From Desulfocurvus sp. (GTDB lineage: Bacteria; Desulfobacterota; Desulfovibrionia; Desulfovibrionales; Desulfovibrionaceae), in NCBI RefSeq assembly GCF_023230885.1, contig NZ_JALNWM010000037.1:1-19962 (forward strand): 19,962 bases of DNA, in the 5' to 3' direction. A model generated the notes under the pieces. It searched no databases, was not told the origin of the DNA, and was given only the letters and a program-made list of their open reading frames with translations. Made by a program: the position numbers and the translations under genes. Shown piece after piece: positions 14,025 through 19,962 of the stretch (positions are counted from its first letter, which is position 1; the number at the start of each line of letters is the position of its first letter).

Positions 14025-16526
14025 ATGAGCAGCGGAACGGAACGCCTTCTCGCCTCGGTGCGCCAGGGGCTCGAACAGGTCTTCCCCCCGGTCACGGCCC
14101 AGCTCATGCGCGAGCTGGTCAAGCCCAACCCCGACTTCGAAGACATCGCCCGGGTCATCGGCCTGGACCCGGTGCTCTCCGCCGCCGCCCTGACCCTGGT
14201 CAACTCGCCCTTCTACGCCCTGACCCAGAAGGTCACCACCCTGGAACGGGCGGCCGTGGTCCTTGGCACCAAGGAGATCCTCAAGATCGCCCTGTCGGTG
14301 TCCTTCGCGGGCAGGGGCCTGGCGGGCGACGGCAGCGAGGCCAACTTCGCCAGCTGGCGGCTGGTGGTCTGGGCGGCCATCGCCGCCGAGCTGCTGGCCG
14401 AGCGCCTGTGCCCCGCCGAGGCCGACCTGGCCTACCTCTGCGCCCTGCTCAAGGATCTCTCGCTGCTGCTGGTGGCGCGCACCGCGCCCGACATGCTGCC
14501 CTACGGCAAGGACGGCGAGGTGCTGACCTGCCTGCGCCCCGGGCAGATGGAGGCCGAGACCCGCGCCTGGGGCCTGACCCACCCCCAGCTGACCCTGCGC
14601 GCCCTGGACGAATGGGGCGTGCCCGACCTGGGCGACGGCTGCATCGCCCACCACCACGACACCGAGGCCGTGGACAGCCTGCCGCCCCTGGCCCAGGCCC
14701 TGGCCCTGGCCACCCAGTGGTCCGAGCTGGCCACCGGCTGCGACCGCGACCCCATCCTGCTGGTCCAGTTCGAGATGCTGCTGCGCGAGCGCCTGGGCGC
14801 CTCCACCACCGAGGTGGAGGAGATGCGCGCGGTGTGCATCCAGAAATACCGCTCCATGCTTTCCATCCTGGGCCTGGAGGAGGCCGCCCCGGCGGCGCGG
14901 CTCTACGAGCACTCCGTCCAGGCCATGCAGAACTACCACTTCCAGACCATGGAGGTCACCGTGGCCTCCGGAGGCACGCCCTCGGTGGCGCGCATCGTGG
15001 GCCGCCACCTGCGCTGGAACTTCGGCATCACCGACTGGGACCTGACCCTGCGCTCCCCGCGCGACGACGGCTGGGACCTGTTCCTGTCCCGGGAGGGCAC
15101 CCTGGAGGAGGGCGGCCACGCCCTGCGCGACGACCTCCTGCCCTGGCGGTTCACCAAGCGCCGCCTGCTGCTGCTCGCCTCGGGCGAGAAATGGGGCGAG
15201 CTGCGCCTCAAGGCCGGCCCGGCGGCCCAGGACAAGCTCCCCGACCAGGACATCGGCCTGTTCCTGCGTTTCCTGTCGCGGGCCTACGAGCAGTATTGCC
15301 TGCGCCACGCCGTGCTGGAGGCCAAGGCCGACACCCTGGACGCCCTGCCCGTGGGCGTGGGCCGCCTGGACGAGGACGGGCGCATCCTGGAGCTGAACCC
15401 CGCCCTGTACGCCTTCCTGGAGCGCCCCGAAAACCCCCAGGGCCGCGACATCCTGGACTGCATGTCCCTGCTGGACGTGCCCAGCGTGGACACGGAATGG
15501 CGCCTGTTCCTGGGCAACCCCGACCGGCCGACCTTCTCCAAGATCTACTGCTACGACCCGCCCCGGCCCGGCGAGCCCCCGCGCTGCCTCTACTTCTCGG
15601 CGCACAAGGAGCCCCGCGCCGGGCGGACCTCGGTGCTCTTCCTGGCCGAGGACATCACCGAGGTCTCGGCCCTGGAGGCCCAGGCCCTCAAGCAGGGCGA
15701 GTTCATGGAGCAGCTCGTGGAGTCCATGCAGGACATGGTCATGACCGTGAACGCCGTGGGCGACATCACCTTCGCCACCCCGCGCTACTCCGACCGCCTG
15801 GCCGGGCGCAACCTGTTCGCCGTGGCCAAGCCCGTGGGCTCCTTCACCGAGACCTGGGGCCCGGCCCTGCTGGACGACGAGGCGCCCTCGGTGGAGGTCA
15901 TCCTCCAGCTGCGCGACGGCACCTTCAAGTCCCTGGAGCTGATGATCTCGCGCCTGCGCGGGGCCAAGGCGGGCAGCCCGGCCTTCCTGGTGGTCGGGCG
16001 CGACCTGACCTCCGTGCGCCGCCTGGAGGAGCGTCTCAAGCGCCAGGCCCTGTTCGACAGCCTGACCGAGCTGTTCAACCGCTTCCAGTTCCACGCCTTC
16101 CTGGAACGCGAGGCGAGGCGCGCCGCGCGCACCGGCAGGCCCATGGGCATGGTCTTCTTCGACCTCGACGGCTTCAAGGACATCAACGACACCCGCGGCC
16201 ACCAGGCGGGCGACGAGGTGCTGCGGGGCGTGGCGGCCATCGTGCGCGACACGGTGCGCAAGGGTACCGACCTGCCCTGCCGCTACGGCGGCGACGAGTT
16301 CGCCATCATCGCCACCGACTCGACCCCCGAGGGGATGCGCGTCCTGGCCCGGCGCCTGCGCGACGCCGTTGTGGCGCGCTTCGGCCCGGAGCTCGGGGTG
16401 AGCATCGGGCTGGCCTCCCTGCTGGAGGGCGAAGCTCCCGACGACCTGGTGCGCCGCGCCGACCGGGCCTGCTACCAGGCCAAGGCCAAGGGCGGCAACG
16501 CCATCGTCGAAGCCGGGGAGCCCTGA
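14025..16526 (+). CDS. HDOD-PAS-PAS-GGDEF signalling protein (probable diguanylate cyclase)
   Basis: An 833-aa cytoplasmic signalling protein that probably makes c-di-GMP. Residues about 10-260 are an HDOD domain (DPVLSAAALTLVNSPFYAL, TLERAAVVLGTKEI, AYLCALLKDLSLLLVA, CIAHHHD); the HD catalytic pair is degenerate, as usual for HDOD. Two PAS-like sensor domains follow at about 430-550 (LDALPVGVGRLDEDGRILEL) and 560-670. A GGDEF domain (about 671-830) carries FFDLDGFKDINDTRGHQAGD and an intact GGDEF at 755-759. The product-inhibition RxxD site reads KGTD (746-749), so feedback control may be altered. No membrane segment is seen, so the signal is probably intracellular, perhaps redox. It starts 17 nt after the prenyl synthase stop, with GGAG upstream. 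Confidence 0.93.
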   Translation: MSSGTERLLASVRQGLEQVFPPVTAQLMRELVKPNPDFEDIARVIGLDPVLSAAALTLVNSPFYALTQKVTTLERAAVVLGTKEILKIALSVSFAGRGLAGDGSEANFASWRLVVWAAIAAELLAERLCPAEADLAYLCALLKDLSLLLVARTAPDMLPYGKDGEVLTCLRPGQMEAETRAWGLTHPQLTLRALDEWGVPDLGDGCIAHHHDTEAVDSLPPLAQALALATQWSELATGCDRDPILLVQFEMLLRERLGASTTEVEEMRAVCIQKYRSMLSILGLEEAAPAARLYEHSVQAMQNYHFQTMEVTVASGGTPSVARIVGRHLRWNFGITDWDLTLRSPRDDGWDLFLSREGTLEEGGHALRDDLLPWRFTKRRLLLLASGEKWGELRLKAGPAAQDKLPDQDIGLFLRFLSRAYEQYCLRHAVLEAKADTLDALPVGVGRLDEDGRILELNPALYAFLERPENPQGRDILDCMSLLDVPSVDTEWRLFLGNPDRPTFSKIYCYDPPRPGEPPRCLYFSAHKEPRAGRTSVLFLAEDITEVSALEAQALKQGEFMEQLVESMQDMVMTVNAVGDITFATPRYSDRLAGRNLFAVAKPVGSFTETWGPALLDDEAPSVEVILQLRDGTFKSLELMISRLRGAKAGSPAFLVVGRDLTSVRRLEERLKRQALFDSLTELFNRFQFHAFLEREARRAARTGRPMGMVFFDLDGFKDINDTRGHQAGDEVLRGVAAIVRDTVRKGTDLPCRYGGDEFAIIATDSTPEGMRVLARRLRDAVVARFGPELGVSIGLASLLEGEAPDDLVRRADRACYQAKAKGGNAIVEAGEP

Positions 16527-16596
16527 GCCGGGAGGACGGGGACGGGCCGACGCGATCCGCAGGCCGTGCCCCGGGAAACGGGGGGCGGCCCGGCGC

Positions 16597-16640
16597 GGGG
16601 CCCTGCCGGGCGCGGGCCCCTTCACGGGTTTTGCTTTTTT
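16597..16640 (+). terminator. Probable terminator after the GGDEF gene
   Basis: GGGGCCC (16597-16603) and GGGCCCC (16614-16620) form a 7-bp stem with a 10-nt loop, followed by TTCACGGGTTTTGCTTTTTT (16621-16640). An overlapping alternative stem, GCCCGGC with GCCGGGC, is also possible. The T tract is broken but long. It would end the long plus-strand run that begins at 9891. Confidence 0.5.
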
Positions 16641-16658
16641 CGAGGACTCGCGTACAGT
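16631..16658 (+). promoter_or_regulatory. purL promoter
   Basis: TTGCTT (16631-16636), 16 nt and TACAGT (16653-16658), giving a start near 16665 and a leader of about 77 nt. The CGTACAGT context matches CGTACACT of the cytochrome c3 promoter. The -35 overlaps the T tract of the upstream terminator. The leader contains GGCGCC-A-CGGCGCC-type short repeats but no recognisable purine riboswitch. Confidence 0.45.
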
Positions 16659-16741
16659 CCCCCCGGCGCCACGGCGCCGTTTGCCGTTTCACGGTCCGCC
16701 CGCCCGGGCGCGCCCACTTCGCCGCTACAGGAGTCGCCGCA

Positions 16742-19700
16742 ATGCTTTGCCGCATCGAACTGGCCCCGCGTCCCCACGTCACCGACAGCGTCGGCCTGCG
16801 CACCGCGCGCGGCCTGCGCGCCGCCCTGGGGCTGCCCGTCGCGCAGTGCCGGATCATCAAGGTCTTCACCGTCCAGGGCGTGGACGAGGCCGGGATCGCC
16901 AGGATCCTGGAGGCCGGAGCCCTGCATGACCCCGTTCTGCACACCGCCTCGCGCGAGCCCCTGGCCAGCGGGTTCGACTGGGCCGTGGAGGTCGGGCTGC
17001 GCCCCGGCGTCACCGACAACGAGGGCCGCACCGCCCGCGAGGCCGTGGCCCTGGTCCTTGGCCTGGACAAGGCCGCGGCGGCCGACATCGCCGTATACAC
17101 CTCCACCCAGTACCTGCTTTCGGGCGAGCTGGACGAGGACGACGTGCGGCGCATCGCCAGCGGCTACCTGGCCAACGAGCTGATCCAGCGCTACGAATAC
17201 AAGAGCGCCGCGCAGTGGGCCCAGGCCCCGGGCTTCGAGCCCCGGGCCGCCCGCGTCACCGGCGAGGCGCACGACGAGGTCAACACCGTGGACCTCGAAG
17301 CCCTGGACGACGAGGGCCTCACGGCCTTCTCGCGCGAGAACACCCTGGCCCTCTCCCTCGAAGAGATGCGCACCATCCGCGACCACTACCGCGACCCCGC
17401 CGTGGCGGCCGCCCGCGCGGCCCAGGGCCTGCCCGCCATGCCCACCGACGCCGAGCTCGAAGCCCTGGCCCAGACCTGGTCCGAGCACTGCAAGCACAAA
17501 ATATTCAACGCGAAAATAGAATACGAGAACCGCGAGACCGGCGCCCGCGCCACCGTGGACAGCCTGTTCAAGACCTACATAGCCGGCAGCACCGCCGCCA
17601 TCCGCGCCGCGCGCGGCCAGGACGACCTGTGCCTGTCCGTGTTCAAGGACAATGCGGGCGTCATCCGTTTCGACGACGACCACGCCGTGTGCATCAAGGT
17701 CGAGACGCACAACAGCCCTTCGGCCCTGGACCCCTACGGCGGGGCCCTGACGGGCATCGTCGGCGTGAACCGCGACCCCATGGGCACCGGCATGGGCGCC
17801 AACCTTGTGTGCAACACCGACGTGTTCTGCTTCGCCTCGCCCTTCTGGACGCACGAGCTGCCCCCGCGCCTGCTGCATCCGCGCCGCGTGCTCGAAGGCG
17901 TGCGCGAGGGCGTGGAGCACGGCGGCAACAAGTCGGGCATCCCCACGGTCAACGGCTCCATCGTCTTCCACGACCAGTACCTGGGCAAGCCCCTGGTCTT
18001 TTGCGGCACGGTGGGGCTCATGCCCGCCACCGTGGCCGGGCGGCCGAGCCACGAGAAGGCCGTCAACCCCGGCGACGCCATCGTCATGACCGGCGGGCGC
18101 ATCGGCAAGGACGGCATCCACGGCGCGACCTTCTCCTCCGAGGAGCTTCACGAGGGCTCCCCGGCCACGGCGGTGCAGATCGGCGATCCCATCACCCAGC
18201 GCAAGATGTACGACTTCCTGATGCGCGCGCGCGACATGGGCCTGTACAACGCCATAACCGACAACGGCGCGGGGGGGCTGTCCTCCTCCGTGGGCGAGAT
18301 GGCCGGCATGAGCGGGGGCTGCCGCATGGACGTTTCGCGCGCGCCGCTCAAGTACGACGGCCTGCGCCCGTGGGAGATCCTGCTTTCCGAGGCCCAGGAG
18401 CGCATGACCCTGGCCGTGCCCCAGGACAAGCTGGCCCGGTTCCTGGCCCTGGCCGAGGAAATGGACGTGGAGGCCACCCACCTGGGCGAGTTCACCGACT
18501 CGGGCTACTTCCACGTCACCTACGGCGAGCGCCCGGTGGCCTATCTGCCCATGGACTTCCTGCACGACGGGGTGCCGCAGATGCGGCTTTGCGCCGTGTG
18601 GGAGCGCCCGGTGGAGGACGAGCCCTACATGCCCCTGTTCATCGCCGACCACGGCAAGCTGCTGCGCACCATGCTCGGCCGGCTGAACATCTGCTCCAAG
18701 GAGTATGTGGTCCGCCAGTACGACCACGAGGTCCAGGGCGGCAGCGCGGTGAAGCCGCTGACCGGCGCCCTGGCCGACGGCCCCTCCGACGCCGGGGCCC
18801 TGCGCCCCGTGCTCGGCTCCGACCAGGGCATCGTGCTCTCCCACGGCATCTGCCCCAAGTTCTCGCGCCTGGACACCTACTGGATGATGGCCTCGGCCAT
18901 CGACGAGGCCATCCGCAACGCCGTGGCCACCGGGGCGGACCCCGACCGCATGGCCGGTTGCGACAACTTCTGCTGGTGCGACCCCGTGCAGAGCGAGAAG
19001 ACCCCCGACGGGCATTACAAGCTGGCCCAGCTCGTGCGCGCCAACCAGGCCCTGGCCCACTTCTGCCAGGCCTTCGGGGTGCCCTGCATCTCCGGCAAGG
19101 ACTCCATGAAGAACGACTACACCGGCGGCGGGAAGAAAATATCCATCCCGCCCACGGTGCTTTATTCCGTGCTGGGCATCGTGGGCGACGTGAACCGCTG
19201 CGTGACTTCGGACTTCAAGGCCGGGGGCGACCGGGTCTACCTGCTGGGCATCACGCGGCCGGAGCTGGGCGGCTCCGAGCTGTCGGAGCTCTACAAGGCG
19301 CCGTTCTCCGACGTGCCCCAGGTGGACGCCGTGGCCGCGCGCACCCGCTACCGCACCCTGCACCAGGCCATGACGCGCGGCCTGGTCAGCGCCGCCCACG
19401 ACCTGTCCGACGGCGGGCTGGGCGTGGCCGTGGCCGAGATGTGCATCGGCGGGCGCATCGGCGCGAGCATCGACCTGGCCCTGGTGCCCGCCTGTCCGGA
19501 CGACATGCAGGACACGGACCTGCTCTACTCCGAATCCAACTCGCGGCTTCTGGTCAGCGTGCGCCCCGAGAACGCGGCGGCCTTCGAGGCGCTGTTTGCC
19601 GGGCAGCACTGCGCCTGCGTCGGCAGCGTGGGCGGCGACAGCCTGACCATCACCCAGAATGGCCGCCAGGTGCTCTCCCAGCCCGTGGAGGCCCTCGCCG

Positions 19701-19747
19701 CCGCCTGGAAGGCCCCCTTCGGCACCGACGGCCCCGGCGCCCAATAG
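16742..19747 (+). CDS. purL: Phosphoribosylformylglycinamidine (FGAM) synthase, PurS-like + PurL
   Basis: ATP-dependent conversion of FGAR to FGAM with ammonia delivered from a separate glutaminase (PurQ), step 4 of purine synthesis. The 1001-aa chain begins with two PurS-like repeats: residues 1-75 (RIELAPRPHVTDSVGLRTAR) and about 80-155 (EVGLRPGVTDNEGRTAREAV). The PurL body follows. It has TWSEHCKHKIF (about 243-253), CIKVETHNSPSALDPYGGA, GVNRDPMGTG, TDNGAGGLSSSVGEMAG, GISGKD-like CISGKDSMKNDY and AHDLSDGGLGVAVAEM. No C-terminal glutaminase domain is present, so a purQ gene must lie elsewhere. AGGAG is 8 nt before the ATG, and it has its own promoter. Confidence 0.97.
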   Translation: MLCRIELAPRPHVTDSVGLRTARGLRAALGLPVAQCRIIKVFTVQGVDEAGIARILEAGALHDPVLHTASREPLASGFDWAVEVGLRPGVTDNEGRTAREAVALVLGLDKAAAADIAVYTSTQYLLSGELDEDDVRRIASGYLANELIQRYEYKSAAQWAQAPGFEPRAARVTGEAHDEVNTVDLEALDDEGLTAFSRENTLALSLEEMRTIRDHYRDPAVAAARAAQGLPAMPTDAELEALAQTWSEHCKHKIFNAKIEYENRETGARATVDSLFKTYIAGSTAAIRAARGQDDLCLSVFKDNAGVIRFDDDHAVCIKVETHNSPSALDPYGGALTGIVGVNRDPMGTGMGANLVCNTDVFCFASPFWTHELPPRLLHPRRVLEGVREGVEHGGNKSGIPTVNGSIVFHDQYLGKPLVFCGTVGLMPATVAGRPSHEKAVNPGDAIVMTGGRIGKDGIHGATFSSEELHEGSPATAVQIGDPITQRKMYDFLMRARDMGLYNAITDNGAGGLSSSVGEMAGMSGGCRMDVSRAPLKYDGLRPWEILLSEAQERMTLAVPQDKLARFLALAEEMDVEATHLGEFTDSGYFHVTYGERPVAYLPMDFLHDGVPQMRLCAVWERPVEDEPYMPLFIADHGKLLRTMLGRLNICSKEYVVRQYDHEVQGGSAVKPLTGALADGPSDAGALRPVLGSDQGIVLSHGICPKFSRLDTYWMMASAIDEAIRNAVATGADPDRMAGCDNFCWCDPVQSEKTPDGHYKLAQLVRANQALAHFCQAFGVPCISGKDSMKNDYTGGGKKISIPPTVLYSVLGIVGDVNRCVTSDFKAGGDRVYLLGITRPELGGSELSELYKAPFSDVPQVDAVAARTRYRTLHQAMTRGLVSAAHDLSDGGLGVAVAEMCIGGRIGASIDLALVPACPDDMQDTDLLYSESNSRLLVSVRPENAAAFEALFAGQHCACVGSVGGDSLTITQNGRQVLSQPVEALAAAWKAPFGTDGPGAQ

Positions 19748-19758
19748 GCCCCGGACGG

Positions 19759-19815
19759 CGGCGCCCCGCAAGCGCCGGACGGGGGGTCCTTTTCCGCCCA
19801 GGAAAAGGCCCCCCG
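19759..19815 (+). terminator. Two hairpins after purL
   Basis: A small hairpin, CGGCGC/GCGCCG (19759-19764 with 19772-19777), is followed by a large one. The large one pairs CGGGGGG (19780-19786) with CCCCCCG (19809-19815) and CCTTTTCC (19788-19795) with GGAAAAGG (19801-19808). It has one bulged T and a 5-nt GCCCA loop. This 15-bp stem lacks a following T tract, so it may stabilise the mRNA end or terminate weakly. Confidence 0.55.
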
Positions 19816-19878
19816 CCCAGCGCCAGCGGCCCCCGGCCACGCCTCCCCCGAACACCCCGCCCGGCGCCATTGCCGGCG

Positions 19879-19962
19879 CGCCGACGCCCGCTCCCAGCGC
19901 CGACGCCCGCTCCCAGCGCCAGCGCCCACTCCCGACGCCCACCCCCACTCCCGACGCCGACG
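19879..19962. repeat. 19-bp tandem repeat running off the window end
   Basis: The unit CGCCGACGCCCGCTCCCAG occurs twice exactly (19879-19897 and 19898-19916). Two diverged copies follow (19917-19935 and 19936-19954) and then the first 8 bases of a fifth. A 19-bp period is not a multiple of three, so the array is unlikely to encode a repeated peptide. The true end lies outside the window. Confidence 0.85.

Noticed and set aside
16561..16741. Purine riboswitch in the purL leader
   Set aside because: No recognisable purine or other riboswitch core; only GC-rich short repeats and a terminator/promoter pair.
16622..19948. About 1,100-codon minus-strand frame opposite purL
   Set aside because: Low-complexity His/Gly/Val-rich shadow of purL; purL has all family motifs and an SD.

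Overview
The window is very GC-rich and gene-dense, with codon third positions almost always G or C. It reads as chromosome from a sulfate-reducing Desulfovibrio-type bacterium (Desulfobacterota). The grounds are a tetraheme cytochrome c3 with the CxxCH/CxxxxCH/CxxCH/CxxxxCH pattern, a siroheme-decarboxylase (AhbA/AhbB) gene next to hemL, cobalamin genes cbiG and cbiH beside the cytochrome, and menaquinone made by the futalosine route (mqnB, mqnD). I recall the order ahb-hemL-cbiG-cbiH/cobJ-cytochrome c3 from Desulfovibrio genomes; this is from memory and was not searched. There is no sign of phage, insertion sequence, CRISPR, rRNA or tRNA.

Layout. (1) 1-2055, minus strand: gpsA followed by a Bcr/CflA-type MFS exporter cut by the window edge. 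(2) 2312-6069, plus: a tetrapyrrole operon ahbB-hemL-cbiG-cbiH, supplying the heme and corrin branches. (3) 6214-6733: periplasmic cytochrome c3 with its own promoter, a clean 21-bp inverted repeat over that promoter, and a strong 3' hairpin. (4) 6770-8030: a 399-aa acidic, disordered protein with short helical ends that recalls the polar scaffold PopZ, closed by a textbook terminator. (5) 8070-9602: a leader containing an intrinsic terminator, a 60-aa MucR-N-like protein, and menG/ubiE carrying a long lysine/alanine/proline tail; a DUF2065 gene converges on it with a 1-bp gap. (6) 9891-16526: a tightly packed run of nucleotide-sugar dehydrogenase, a small ORF interrupted by an in-frame TGA, mqnB, mqnD, a polyprenyl diphosphate synthase and an HDOD-PAS-PAS-GGDEF protein. 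(7) 16742-19747: a two-PurS-plus-PurL FGAM synthetase, then hairpins and a 19-bp tandem repeat running off the edge.

Functional theme: most genes serve anaerobic respiration. Heme synthesis sits beside the cytochrome that uses it. MenG, MqnB, MqnD and the prenyl synthase together make and finish menaquinone.

The best candidate for something undescribed is the 80-codon ORF at 11213-11455. It has a good ribosome binding site, codons typical of real genes on both sides of an in-frame TGA, and a perfect 11-bp hairpin starting 5 nt after that TGA, where a bacterial SECIS element would lie. It may be a small selenoprotein; alternatives are given. Second are the histone-H1-like tail on MenG and the PopZ-like protein.
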